Source: Bradyrhizobium sp. Ghvi
GTDB taxonomy: Bacteria; Pseudomonadota; Alphaproteobacteria; Rhizobiales; Xanthobacteraceae
Direction: 5' to 3'
Length of the DNA: 64,000 nucleotides
NCBI RefSeq assembly: GCF_900115265.1
Contig: NZ_FOVU01000005.1
Location: 434,001 to 498,000, forward strand
The notes beneath the pieces were generated by a model. That model was not told the DNA's origin. It worked only from the letters and a program-made list of their open reading frames with translations, and did not search any database. Shown here piece by piece: positions 26,947 through 35,573 of the stretch (position 1 is its first letter; each line of letters begins with the position of its first letter). The position numbers and the translations under genes are program-made.

Positions 26947-28167
26947 CTACATCGCCTTTCCGAGCAGAAATGGCAACTGGCGGGGACCTCGCACCGTGCC
27001 CTGGGACCAGGTCACCGTGCCTGCCGGATCCAGCCGGAAGTCCGGAATCCGCTTCAGCCATTCCTCCAGGGCAACTTGCATCTCCATGCGCGCCAGGTTG
27101 GAACCGACGCAGCGGTGAATGCCGAGGCCAAAAGCGGCATGGCGGTTCTCCCTGCGGTCGATCACGACCTTGTCAGCATCCGGAAACATCTTGGGATCGC
27201 GGTTGGCGGCCGGGAAGGACAGCAGCACCATGTTGCCCGTTTTGACCGGGCAGCCCGAAATCGTGGTCTCCTTGACCACCTCGCGGGCCATGGTCACCGG
27301 CGAATAGGCGCGAAGCAACTCCTCCACGGCGGTCGGCATCAGCTCGGGTTCGGCGATCAGGCGCTCGCGGTCTACAGGCGTCCGGGCGAGATGCCAGAGC
27401 GAGGAACCGATCGCGCTCCAGGTGGTGTCGATGCCCGCGATCAGAAGTAGGCGCAGCGAGCCCAGCACGTGTGAGTCCTCCAGCGGCTGGCCATCCTTGT
27501 TCCTGGCGTTCATCAGGTAGGAGATCAGATCGTCGGTCGGCGTGTCCTTGCGGGCCTCGATGTGGGCCGTGAAATACGCGCTCATCTCCTGCACGGCCTG
27601 GAGCAGTTTGCTCTCGTCCTTGATGCCGAGCTCGAGGATCATGTGGATCCAGTTGATGAAGAGATCGCTGTCGCTCTCGGGAATGCCGAGCATATGCGCG
27701 ATGGCCTGGACGGGAATGTATTTGCTGTAGCGCGCAGCCGCGTCGACCTTGCCGTCCGCGATGAACCCGTCAATCAGCTCGTTGCAGATCGCGCGCATCC
27801 GCGGTTCCAGCTTCTTCATCGCATCCGGTGTGAACGGCGGCAGCAGCAATTGCTTGGCCGGCTTGTGCTCAGGCGGATCGGATGTGATTGGTGGGGCTGC
27901 GTTTCGCGCGATCTCGGGTCTGACATTGCGGACGATGATTCGACGCGACGAAAAATGCTCGGTGTCGTGGGCGATCTCGCGCACGGCCTCATAAGTGGTC
28001 GGCATATAGCAGCCCAGGAAGCGGTCGGTATGCACCACCGGGCTTACGGCGCGCATCTCGTCCCAGATCGGGAAGGGATCTTCCGTCCATTGCGGATCGG
28101 TATGGTCGAAGTCGTTGACCCAGTCGGTCACAGGCGGATGGGCGGTAGGCTGGCTGATGTCGGACAT
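26947..28167 (-). CDS. Cytochrome P450 (class I, bacterial)
   Basis: 406 residues. I-helix AGIDTTWS, ExxR in EELLR, and heme loop AFGLGIHRCVGSNLAR with ligand Cys353. Soluble, so it needs a ferredoxin; the adjacent upstream gene encodes one, while no ferredoxin reductase is seen in the window. The MFS gene follows after 29 bp. Substrate unknown. Confidence 0.95.
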   Translation of the reverse strand: MSDISQPTAHPPVTDWVNDFDHTDPQWTEDPFPIWDEMRAVSPVVHTDRFLGCYMPTTYEAVREIAHDTEHFSSRRIIVRNVRPEIARNAAPPITSDPPEHKPAKQLLLPPFTPDAMKKLEPRMRAICNELIDGFIADGKVDAAARYSKYIPVQAIAHMLGIPESDSDLFINWIHMILELGIKDESKLLQAVQEMSAYFTAHIEARKDTPTDDLISYLMNARNKDGQPLEDSHVLGSLRLLLIAGIDTTWSAIGSSLWHLARTPVDRERLIAEPELMPTAVEELLRAYSPVTMAREVVKETTISGCPVKTGNMVLLSFPAANRDPKMFPDADKVVIDRRENRHAAFGLGIHRCVGSNLARMEMQVALEEWLKRIPDFRLDPAGTVTWSQGTVRGPRQLPFLLGKAM

Positions 28168-28227
28168 CTCAAGAAAATCCCTTGGCTCGTGTTCGCTGAA
28201 GGCGCGCGGAGCGCGCGCAGGGCCGCG

Positions 28228-28437
28228 CTACTCCTCGATCACTTCGATCGCGATTTCCGGGCAATTGGACTTCGCAAGCCAGGCCTTGTCTTCGAGGCCG
28301 GGTGGAACGGCGCCGTCTCCTGCCTCATGGGCGTTGCCATATTCGTCCAGCTCGAACAGCTCCGGCGCGAGCGCCTTGCAGCGTGCGTGGCCCTGGCATT
28401 TGTCAGGATCGACGTGAATCCTCAGTCGCTCTGTCAT
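28228..28437 (-). CDS. [3Fe-4S]/[4Fe-4S] ferredoxin, P450 redox partner
   Basis: 69 residues. Cysteines sit in DKCQGHARCKALAPELF and a distal SNCPE; the middle CxxC position is occupied by CxxHxxC spacing, as in the 3Fe-4S ferredoxins that serve actinobacterial and rhizobial P450s. It is 60 bp upstream of the P450 gene on the same strand and opens the operon. The ATG follows AAGGGAG. Confidence 0.94.
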   Translation of the reverse strand: MTERLRIHVDPDKCQGHARCKALAPELFELDEYGNAHEAGDGAVPPGLEDKAWLAKSNCPEIAIEVIEE

Positions 28438-28458
28438 GGCGGCTCCCTTGGTCGCATG

Positions 28459-28482
28459 CGCGCCACCCCGAAAGGTGGCGCG
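28459..28482. promoter_or_regulatory. Hairpin in the ferredoxin operon leader
   Basis: CGCGCCACC, 6 bp, GGTGGCGCG: perfect 9-bp stem 21 bp upstream of the ferredoxin start on the minus strand. No T run follows on either strand, so a leader structure or operator is more likely than a terminator. Confidence 0.5.
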
Positions 28483-28492
28483 TTCCTCCTAT

Positions 28493-28514
28493 GAGTCTTA
28501 TCCGAGTCTTATCC
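28493..28514. repeat. Exact 11-bp tandem duplication
   Basis: GAGTCTTATCC occurs twice head to tail between the ferredoxin and the TetR regulator. It could be a regulator half-site pair or a replication slippage. Confidence 0.6.
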
Positions 28515-28598
28515 GCGGCTTTTGTCGCGAAGTTATATGCTATTACATTAGGGTCGGGCTTCCCCTGTCAAGCGCAAACTTATAGGCTTCACCGCGAC

Positions 28599-29246
28599 AT
28601 GCGCTCAAAAGTTGCTCGTAAGCCCGGGAACACCTACCACCATGGCGATCTCCGCGACGCCTTGATCAAGGCTGCGTTGCACGAGGCGGAGCAGGGCGGG
28701 GCTGAAGCGATCAGCATCAAAGCGCTTGCAAAGCAACTTGGCGTCTCACAGCCAGCACCCTATCGCCATTTCGCTGATCGCGAGGCGCTGCTTGCCGCGG
28801 TGACGGCAGAGGCGTTCCGGCAGTTCAGCGCGATGTTGCGCGAGGCGATGGCGAAGGCGTCGAAGCAATCAAGGCTGTCGCACCTGGCGCAGGCAACGCT
28901 CGATTTTGGTCTGCGCCGCAATGGCATCTATCGTTTGATGTTCGCCTCACGCACCGTCTCATGTGCAGCCAAGGGCAGCGAACTCCACGAGGCCACGCGC
29001 GAGACTTTTGAGCTCGTGATCGAAGCGCTGGAGGCTCCGGCGGTCGGTTATTTGCGCGAGCGGCAGGCGCTCAAGATCTGGGCGGCGCTGCACGGCGTGG
29101 TGATGCTGGCCGAGCAGGGAATGTTCACCGGCGAGGCGGCGCATGCCACGCGTGAAGAATTGGTCGAGGATTTCGTGAACGAGACGAAAGCCGCCCTTGC
29201 GGTTGCGATCAAGGACGCGCGGCGCCAGAAAAAGGCAGGCGCCTAG
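28599..29246 (+). CDS. TetR/AcrR family transcriptional regulator
   Basis: 215 residues from the ATG at 28599; the upstream open frame covers the divergent promoter and is ignored. The HTH (AISIKALAKQLGVSQPAPYRHFADREALLAAV, about 34-64) is followed by a TetR_C_33-like ligand domain. It is divergent from the ferredoxin-P450-MFS operon by 161 bp, which it probably represses. Its last 4 bp overlap the convergent racemase-like gene. No strong ribosome site is visible. Confidence 0.9.
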   Translation: MRSKVARKPGNTYHHGDLRDALIKAALHEAEQGGAEAISIKALAKQLGVSQPAPYRHFADREALLAAVTAEAFRQFSAMLREAMAKASKQSRLSHLAQATLDFGLRRNGIYRLMFASRTVSCAAKGSELHEATRETFELVIEALEAPAVGYLRERQALKIWAALHGVVMLAEQGMFTGEAAHATREELVEDFVNETKAALAVAIKDARRQKKAGA

Positions 29247-29881
29247 GCCGTCCCCTCCAGCAGTCGCATCAGCTTCTCGACCGCGCTGTCCGGGGTCGTC
29301 ACGACCGGCCGACCCGTGGCTTCCGCAACCAGCGGCGCGGTTGATGCGATGCTGAACTGGGCGAGCGCGATGACGTCGCAGTCGCGCAAATCGCGTGAGG
29401 CTTCGATAATCAGGCGATCATGTGTGGCGCGGTCGCCTCGATCGAGTGCGGCTAGCGCGCCCTCGGCAAGTTTCGGCACGATCCGGACGGAGGCCGGAAA
29501 CTCCGGCGGCATCGAGACCAGCGTCGGCGGAAAGGTCGAGAGCAGGCCAATGTGCTTGCCCATCGTCACCGCCCGTTCGATCATCGCCTCGTTCGGCTTC
29601 AGCACCGGCATCGGCGCATGCGCACGTGCGACGGCCTCGATGCAGGGACCGAAGGCCGAGCAGGTGAACAGGATCGCATTGGCTCCGGTCGCCACCGCAT
29701 AGTTGCCGAGCGCGAGGAAGCGCTCGGTCATGGCTTCGTTGAGCTTGCCATCGCGCGCCAGGTCCGCCGACAGGCTGTCGTCGAGCAGGTTCATCAGCCG
29801 CGCCTCCGGCCACGCGGCCGCGAACGCAGCCTCGATCGGAGCGATGGAGTGTTTGAGAGCGTGGATCAGGGCGATGCGCAT
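29243..29881 (-). CDS. Aspartate/glutamate racemase family protein
   Basis: 212 residues. The Asp/Glu/hydantoin racemase fold is indicated by ALIHALKHSIAPIE, NAILFTCSAFGP (Cys74) and a GRPVVTTPDSAV C-terminal block. The second catalytic cysteine of two-base racemases is not seen: the expected site reads ALAQFSIAS around 172-179. The enzyme may therefore be a non-racemising member such as a decarboxylase or isomerase. Last in the RpiR-aminotransferase-AapJ gene line, 52 bp after the binding protein gene. Confidence 0.8.
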   Translation of the reverse strand: MRIALIHALKHSIAPIEAAFAAAWPEARLMNLLDDSLSADLARDGKLNEAMTERFLALGNYAVATGANAILFTCSAFGPCIEAVARAHAPMPVLKPNEAMIERAVTMGKHIGLLSTFPPTLVSMPPEFPASVRIVPKLAEGALAALDRGDRATHDRLIIEASRDLRDCDVIALAQFSIASTAPLVAEATGRPVVTTPDSAVEKLMRLLEGTA

Positions 29882-29894
29882 GGGAGCGTCTCTT

Positions 29895-29922
29895 CTCCCT
29901 CGCCCCGCTTGCGGGGAGAGGT
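29895..29922. repeat. Short family C hairpin
   Basis: A CCCCGCTTGCGGGG palindrome with CTCC and GAGAGG flanks, between the binding protein gene and the racemase-like gene. Confidence 0.6.
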
Positions 29923-29933
29923 GAAAGCATCGT

Positions 29934-30947
29934 TTACTTGAATGGCAGCGCGTACATCAAGCCGCCCTTGCTCCAGAGGCCATTGAGGCCACGCTCGAGC
30001 TTGAGCGGGCTCGCCTTGCCGACGTTGCGCTCGTAGATCTCGCCGTAATTGCCGGCGGTCTTGATCGCCGCGACCAGCCATTTGTTGTCGAGCCCGAGCC
30101 GCGAGCCGAGATCGCCGGAGGTACCCAGCAGCCGCTGGATCGCCGGGGTCTGCGACTTCGTCATCTCGTCGACATTGGCTTGCGTCACGCCGAGCTCTTC
30201 GGCCTCGATCAGACCATAGTGCAGCCAGGTGATGATGTCGCTCCAGACCTCGTCGCCGTTTCGGGTAAACGGTCCGAGCGGTTCCTTGCTGATGGTCTGC
30301 GGCAGCACCACGTAATCGGCCGGGTTCGGCGCCGCGGTCGTGACGGCACCGGCGAGCGCGGAGGCGTCCTGAGTCATGGCATCGCAGCGGCCGCCGAAGA
30401 AGGTCTGGTACATGGTGTCGACGCGGTCGAACACCAGCGGCTTCCAGTCGATGCCGTTGGCGCGGCCGTAATCGCCCAGCGTGACTTCGTGCGTGGTGCC
30501 CTGCGCGACGCAGACGGTGGCGCCCTTGAGGTCCTTGAGGTCCTTCACGCCGAGGTCCTTCTTCACGACGAAACCCTGACCGTCGTAGAAGTTGATCGGA
30601 CCCTGGCGCAGGCCCAGCGTGACGCCGCGCAAATAGGTCTGCGTCGAGTTGCGGTAGAGCACGTCGATCTCGCCGGACTGGAGCGCAGTGAAACGGTTCT
30701 GCGCGGTCAGTGCCACGTAGCGCACCTTGTTGGGATCGCCCAACACGCCGGCCGCCAGCGCGCGGCAATAGTCAACGTCGAGTCCCCGGTAGTTGCCTTG
30801 CGAGTCCGGTGCCGAGAAGCCGGCAAAGCCGGCGCTGACGCCGCACACCAGGGTGCCGCGGCTCTTGACCGTGTCGAGCGTCGCCGCTTGCGCGACCATT
30901 GCTGATGCCGCGAGTACGCCCGCGGCGATAACCACTTTCCTCATCAT
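29934..30947 (-). CDS. Amino acid ABC transporter substrate-binding protein (AapJ/BztA-like)
   Basis: 337 residues. A Sec signal peptide (MMRKVVIAAGVLAASAMVAQA, cleavage about after residue 21) precedes a periplasmic-binding domain with the AapJ-type CGVSAGFAGFSAPDSQGNYRGLDVDYCRALAAG. The family binds polar amino acids broadly. A GGGGAGAGG site serves ATG 30947 or 30944. It is 12 bp after the aminotransferase gene. The matching AapQ/AapM permeases are on the other strand from 33272; no AapP ATPase is present. Confidence 0.93.
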   Translation of the reverse strand: MMRKVVIAAGVLAASAMVAQAATLDTVKSRGTLVCGVSAGFAGFSAPDSQGNYRGLDVDYCRALAAGVLGDPNKVRYVALTAQNRFTALQSGEIDVLYRNSTQTYLRGVTLGLRQGPINFYDGQGFVVKKDLGVKDLKDLKGATVCVAQGTTHEVTLGDYGRANGIDWKPLVFDRVDTMYQTFFGGRCDAMTQDASALAGAVTTAAPNPADYVVLPQTISKEPLGPFTRNGDEVWSDIITWLHYGLIEAEELGVTQANVDEMTKSQTPAIQRLLGTSGDLGSRLGLDNKWLVAAIKTAGNYGEIYERNVGKASPLKLERGLNGLWSKGGLMYALPFK

Positions 30948-30959
30948 GCACCTCTCCCC

Positions 30960-32309
30960 TCAGTGATTGACACCACGCAACACGTTGTCGACGGCCGTGC
31001 CGAGCTTGTCGACGATCTGATCGATCTCGTCAGCGGACGCGATATAGGGCGGCGCCAGCAGCACATGATCGCCGCGGATGCCGTCCACGGTGCCGCCGCC
31101 GGGATAGCAGCCGAGCCCGTTCGCGAATGCTTCCGCCTTGATTTTCTGATGAAGCTTGAGCGCCGGATCGAACGAGGCGCGGCTGGCGCGATCGGCGACG
31201 AGCTCGATCGCCCAGAACAGGCCGCGGCCCCTGATGTCGCCGACATTGCGGTGATTGCCGAAGCGTTCGGTGAGCCGTTGCTCGAGCTGCTTGCCACGTT
31301 CCTTGACACGGTCGAGCAGGCGATCCTCGCGGATCACGTCCTGCACCGCGAGCGCCGCCGCGCAGGCAAGCGGATGCGCGAGATAAGTATGGCCGTGCTG
31401 GAACGCGCCTGAGCCCGAGCGGATCGTGTCGACAATCTTGCCGCTCGCAAGCATTGCGCCGATCGGCTGGTAGCCGCCGCCGAGCCCCTTTGCGATCGCC
31501 TGAATGTCGGGCGTGATACCCTCCTGCTGCCAGGCATGCGTGGTGCCGGTACGGCCCATGCCGCACATGACCTCGTCGAGGACGAGCAGTGCGCCATGGC
31601 GGTCGCAGATCTCGCGAACCGCCTTGAAGTAGCCCTCCGGCGCGGTCACGGCTCCGGCGGTGGCGCCGACCACGGGTTCGGCGAGGAATGCGGCGACGGT
31701 ATCAGGGCCAAGTCGCTGGAACTCGGCTTCGAGCTCCGCGACGAGACGTGCCACGAACTGCGCATCGGATTCGCCTTCATGCTTCTCGTGATAGGCAAAG
31801 GCCGGCGTCACATGGCTGAAAGCGGTCGAGAGCAGCGGTGCATACGGCGCGCGGCGCCAGGCATTGCCTCCGGCGGCGAGCGCGCCGAGGGTGTTGCCAT
31901 GATAGCTCTGCCGCCGCGCAATGAAATGCTGCCGCTGCGGCTCGCCGCGCTCGATGAAATATTGACGAGCCAGCTTGATGCTGGCTTCGATCGCTTCCGA
32001 TCCGCCGCTGACGAAATAGGCGTAGGCGAGACCGCCCGGCTCGTGACCGACCAGAGTCTCGGCGAGCGCCTCCGCCGGCTCGGACGAGAAGAAGGCGTTG
32101 TGAGCATAGGCGAGGGTCGAAGCCTGCTTCGCCATTGCCGCGATCACGCGCGGGTGCTGATGGCCGAGGCAGGAGACCGCCGCGCCGCCGGACGCATCGA
32201 TGATGCGGCGACCACCCTCGGCAAAGAGATAAACGCCCTCGCCGGCGATCGCCTTGGGCGGTGTCTCGCGCAAGGAGCGATGCAGCACGCGGCTGGTGCG
32301 GGTGCTCAT
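30960..32309 (-). CDS. Class III aminotransferase (PLP-dependent)
   Basis: 449 residues from ATG 32309 (AAAGG upstream; TTG 32315 is an alternative). Motifs: SGGSEAIEASIKLARQY, LVLDEVMCGMGRTG (PLP-contacting Asp) and the lysine segment AIAKGLGGGYQPIGA. Omega-amino acid, 4-aminobutyrate or taurine-type donors are usual in this group. Two bp separate it from the RpiR regulator and 12 bp from the binding protein gene, so imported amino acids are its likely substrates. Confidence 0.92.
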   Translation of the reverse strand: MSTRTSRVLHRSLRETPPKAIAGEGVYLFAEGGRRIIDASGGAAVSCLGHQHPRVIAAMAKQASTLAYAHNAFFSSEPAEALAETLVGHEPGGLAYAYFVSGGSEAIEASIKLARQYFIERGEPQRQHFIARRQSYHGNTLGALAAGGNAWRRAPYAPLLSTAFSHVTPAFAYHEKHEGESDAQFVARLVAELEAEFQRLGPDTVAAFLAEPVVGATAGAVTAPEGYFKAVREICDRHGALLVLDEVMCGMGRTGTTHAWQQEGITPDIQAIAKGLGGGYQPIGAMLASGKIVDTIRSGSGAFQHGHTYLAHPLACAAALAVQDVIREDRLLDRVKERGKQLEQRLTERFGNHRNVGDIRGRGLFWAIELVADRASRASFDPALKLHQKIKAEAFANGLGCYPGGGTVDGIRGDHVLLAPPYIASADEIDQIVDKLGTAVDNVLRGVNH

Positions 32310-32311
32310 GG

Positions 32312-33184
32312 TCAACCTTTCTCTGAAACGTAGGCGGCGGCCGCGGCGAGCCGGGCTTCGGTATCCTGAAGGCGCTTCCTGGCGGCGGCGCCGCCGAGCG
32401 AGAACGTCACCGCGGCCAGCGATTGCGCAATCGCGAGCGCGCCTGTGAGGCTCGGGAAGAAGCCCGGCGAGGAGGCTGCCTCGAACAGCAGTACATGGTC
32501 GGCGCCTTCGGCCATCGGCGCGGTGACGCTATCTGCGACCGCGACCAGCGTCGCGCCTGCGTTATAAGCGGCCTGTGCGACGCGGACGCTGGCATTTGTA
32601 TAGGGCATGAAGCCGATGACGATTACGGCCTCGCCGGGGCGAAACGCGCCGAGATCGAGATCGTCGGGGCCGGAGCCGCCGACGATCTGCACCTGCTCGG
32701 GGCGGAACAGCCGGAGCTCGTAGTTGAGCAATTCCGCGACACTGCGACAGCTGCGATAGCCGGCGATCCAGATCCGCTGTGCATCGTGGAGGCTGCGGGC
32801 CGCGTCCGCGATCGCGTGAGCCGAGATGCGCGGCAAGCCCGCGGCCTCGGCTTCCAGCTTGTCGGTAACGAGCGTGACGTCCGCGTTCGGACCCTGGCGG
32901 CGGCCCTTCGCGCGCGCCGAGAAGGGCGAGGCCTGCGACGGTCGCCGGGCCTCGGTCAGCGCGGCGCGCAACTCGTCCCAGCCGGAATAGCCGATCGCCT
33001 TCGCAAGGCGCGTGAATGCGGCGGGATCGGCGCCCGCTTCCGCAGCGAGATCGCGCATCGAGCGGGTGGTGGCGTCGTAATCATTGGCTGCGACGAAACG
33101 TCCGACCTCCTGCAAGCGCAGGGGGAGCGAGGGCAGCGCGATGCGGAGTTCGCTCAAGGGAGAGGATTTCGCGGACACGGCCAT
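32312..33184 (-). CDS. MurR/RpiR family transcriptional regulator
   Basis: 290 residues. The N-terminal HTH_6 domain (about 1-78, with TRSMRDLAAEAGADPAAFTRLAKAIGY) is joined to a SIS sugar-isomerase-like effector domain (about 115-260, IWIAGYRSCRSVAELLNYELRLF). First gene of the leftward amino acid operon and divergent from the permease genes; the 87-bp gap holds a palindrome that it probably binds. Confidence 0.92.
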   Translation of the reverse strand: MAVSAKSSPLSELRIALPSLPLRLQEVGRFVAANDYDATTRSMRDLAAEAGADPAAFTRLAKAIGYSGWDELRAALTEARRPSQASPFSARAKGRRQGPNADVTLVTDKLEAEAAGLPRISAHAIADAARSLHDAQRIWIAGYRSCRSVAELLNYELRLFRPEQVQIVGGSGPDDLDLGAFRPGEAVIVIGFMPYTNASVRVAQAAYNAGATLVAVADSVTAPMAEGADHVLLFEAASSPGFFPSLTGALAIAQSLAAVTFSLGGAAARKRLQDTEARLAAAAAYVSEKG

Positions 33185-33192
33185 GAAACATT

Positions 33193-33221
33193 TGTTGCAT
33201 AGATCGGAATTTGATGCAACA
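33193..33221. promoter_or_regulatory. Operator candidate between rpiR-type regulator and aapQ-like gene
   Basis: TGTTGCAT, 13 bp, ATGCAACA: perfect 8-bp arms starting 8 bp upstream of the regulator start. Position and symmetry suit autoregulation plus control of the permease genes. Confidence 0.6.
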
Positions 33222-33271
33222 TTTGATGTGCGCCGCCGGAAATCGCTGTTTTCAGAAAGGATTTTTGTGCT

Positions 33272-34456
33272 GTGACCTCAGATATACGCAGGCCGCCGCC
33301 GCGCCGAAGCTTCGGGGCGCTCGGTCCAAACGAGATGAAGGGCTTGTTCTGGCAGGTCCTGGTGGTCGGCGTCGCTGTCGCCATCGTTCTATTCCTCTGG
33401 TCCAACACCGTCACCAACCTCTCGGCGCGCCGCATTACCACCGGCTTTGCGTTTCTCGGCCGAGAGGCGGGGATGCCGATTGCCGACAGCCTGCTGACGT
33501 ATAATCCGAGAGACAGCTATCTCTGGGCCTTCGTCGTCGGCCTCGCCAATACGCTGCGGGTCGCGGTGATCGGCATCGTGCTTGCGACCATTCTGGGGAC
33601 GCTGATCGGGATCTCGCGACTGTCGGCGAACTGGCTGCTGTCGCGCCTCGCCGCAGTCTATGTCGAAGTCTTGCGCGATATCCCGCTGCTGCTTCAATTG
33701 CTGTTCTGGTACGTGCTGATGCAGGCGCTGCCGGCAGCGCGCGCGGCGTGGCGGCCGGTCGAAGGCGTGTTCCTCTCCAATCGCGGACTGATCCTGCCGG
33801 CGATCCCGGTTGGCGCGCCGCAACTCTGGGTTCTCGGCACCGCCGTGCTGGGCTGCGCTATATTCTTTTTCATCCGGCGATGGCTGGTCGCGCAGCAGAT
33901 GCGCGACGGCAAGCCGCGGCCGGCCTGGCCCTTTGCCCTCGGCCTGATTGTCGTGCTGCCGGCGGCCGTGTCGCTGTCGCTCGCCGTGTCCTGGAGGATC
34001 GAATGGCCGGAGCTGCACGGCTTCAACTTCGTCGGCGGACTGACGCTCGCGCCGGAATATTTCGCGCTGCTGATCGCCCTTGTCACCTACACCTCGGCCT
34101 TCATCGCCGAGATCGTGCGCAGCGGCATCCAGTCGGTGCCGCGCGGGCAGTGGGATGCCGCCTGCGCGCTCGGGCTGCGCCGCAGCTTCATGCTGCGACA
34201 GATCATCCTGCCGCAGGCATTGCGCGTGATCGTGCCGCCGATGACGAGCCAGTATCTCAACTTGACCAAGAACTCATCGCTCGCGGTCGCGATCGGCTAC
34301 CAGGACGTGGTCTCGATCGCCAACACCACGCTGAACCAGACCGGGCAGGCGATCGAGGCGATCTCGCTGATCATGTCCGTCTTCCTCACCATTAGCCTTT
34401 CCATCAGCTTCTTCATGAACTGGTACAATGCGCGCATCGCGCTGGCGGAGCGTTGA
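33272..34456 (+). CDS. Amino acid ABC transporter permease (AapQ/BztB-like)
   Basis: 394 residues from a GTG with AAAGGA about 10 bp upstream. About eight membrane segments. The AapQ signature LANTLRVAVIGIVLATILGTLIGISRLS and the EAA loop (SGIQSVPRGQWDAACALGLRRSFMLRQIILPQALRVIVPP) are intact. It forms a heteromeric channel with the next gene product. The binding protein is on the opposite strand. The stop overlaps the ribosome-site region of the AapM-like gene (2-bp gap). Confidence 0.93.
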   Translation: MTSDIRRPPPRRSFGALGPNEMKGLFWQVLVVGVAVAIVLFLWSNTVTNLSARRITTGFAFLGREAGMPIADSLLTYNPRDSYLWAFVVGLANTLRVAVIGIVLATILGTLIGISRLSANWLLSRLAAVYVEVLRDIPLLLQLLFWYVLMQALPAARAAWRPVEGVFLSNRGLILPAIPVGAPQLWVLGTAVLGCAIFFFIRRWLVAQQMRDGKPRPAWPFALGLIVVLPAAVSLSLAVSWRIEWPELHGFNFVGGLTLAPEYFALLIALVTYTSAFIAEIVRSGIQSVPRGQWDAACALGLRRSFMLRQIILPQALRVIVPPMTSQYLNLTKNSSLAVAIGYQDVVSIANTTLNQTGQAIEAISLIMSVFLTISLSISFFMNWYNARIALAER

Positions 34457-34458
34457 GC

Positions 34459-35565
34459 ATGACTGTTATCACCGACATGCCGGACGTACCGCGTGCGGCT
34501 CGCCGTCCGCAGATCGGCAATCCGGTGCTGCGCTGGCTGCGTGCCAATCTGTTCTCGTCAATTCCTAACGGCATCCTCACGCTTGTTTTGCTGACAGTGC
34601 TGGTGAAGGGCCTATTCAGCTTCGTGCAATGGGGCGTCGCCAACGCGGTGTGGCTCACGCCGGCAAATGATTCCGCTGCCTGCAAGGTGGTGCGCGGCCT
34701 CGGCGCGTGTTGGGCCGTTATCCCTGAAAAATACCGCTTCATATTGTTCGGCACATATCCCTTTGACGAGCAGTGGCGGCCAGCGCTGTCGGTGCTGCTG
34801 TTCATCGTGCTGTTCTATCTTTCCACGCGGCGCGCGCTTTGGCGGCGCGAGCTCGCTTTCCTCTGGATCGGTGCGCTCGCGCTGATCAGCGTGCTGATGT
34901 GGGGCGGTTTGTTCGGGCTCTCTTTCGTCTCGCAGGATCGCTGGGGCGGATTGCCGGTGACGCTGATCCTGGCGACATCAGGATTGGCATTTGGCTTCCC
35001 GCTCGGCATTCTGGTCGCGCTCGGCCGGCGCTCCAAGCTGCCGGCGATCCGTTCCCTCTCGGTCCTCTATGTCGAGCTGATCCGCGGTGTGCCGCTGGTG
35101 AGCCTCCTGTTCATGGCGAGCGTGATGTTTCCGCTGTTCATGCCGGCCGGATTCAACATCGACAAGCTGCTGCGCGCGCAGATCGCGATCATCCTGTTCG
35201 CGGGCGCTTACCTTGCGGAAGTGATCCGCGGCGGTCTTCAGGCCGTGCCACGCGGGCAGTATGAGGCGGCGGATGCGCTCGGACTGTCCTACTGGCGTAA
35301 GCACCGGCTGGTGGTGCTGCCGCAGGCCATCCGCCACGTGATTCCGCCGCTGGTGAATACCTTCATCGCGTTCTTCAAGGACACCAGCCTGGTGCTGATC
35401 ATCGGCATCTTCGACCTGCTCACGACGGCGAAGACCGCGATCATCGATCCGGCCTGGCAGCAGTTCTCGGTCGAGGTCTACATCTTCGTCGCTGCGATCT
35501 ATTTCGTCTTCTGCTTCGCGATGTCGCGCTATAGCCGCAGTCTGGAGGCGAGGAGCGGGAGGTGA
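34459..35565 (+). CDS. Amino acid ABC transporter permease (AapM/BztC-like)
   Basis: 368 residues from ATG 34459 (GGAG 9 bp upstream; TTG 34453 rejected). AapM-type: long N-terminus with RANLFSSIPNGILTLVLL, an extra periplasmic loop, and the EAA loop (GGLQAVPRGQYEAADALGLSYWRKHRLVVLPQAIRHVIPP). Ends with IFDLLTTAKTAIIDPAW and a basic tail. In canonical operons aapP follows; here a repeat and a convergent amidase follow instead. Confidence 0.93.
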   Translation: MTVITDMPDVPRAARRPQIGNPVLRWLRANLFSSIPNGILTLVLLTVLVKGLFSFVQWGVANAVWLTPANDSAACKVVRGLGACWAVIPEKYRFILFGTYPFDEQWRPALSVLLFIVLFYLSTRRALWRRELAFLWIGALALISVLMWGGLFGLSFVSQDRWGGLPVTLILATSGLAFGFPLGILVALGRRSKLPAIRSLSVLYVELIRGVPLVSLLFMASVMFPLFMPAGFNIDKLLRAQIAIILFAGAYLAEVIRGGLQAVPRGQYEAADALGLSYWRKHRLVVLPQAIRHVIPPLVNTFIAFFKDTSLVLIIGIFDLLTTAKTAIIDPAWQQFSVEVYIFVAAIYFVFCFAMSRYSRSLEARSGR

Positions 35566-35573
35566 CGCTCTGG

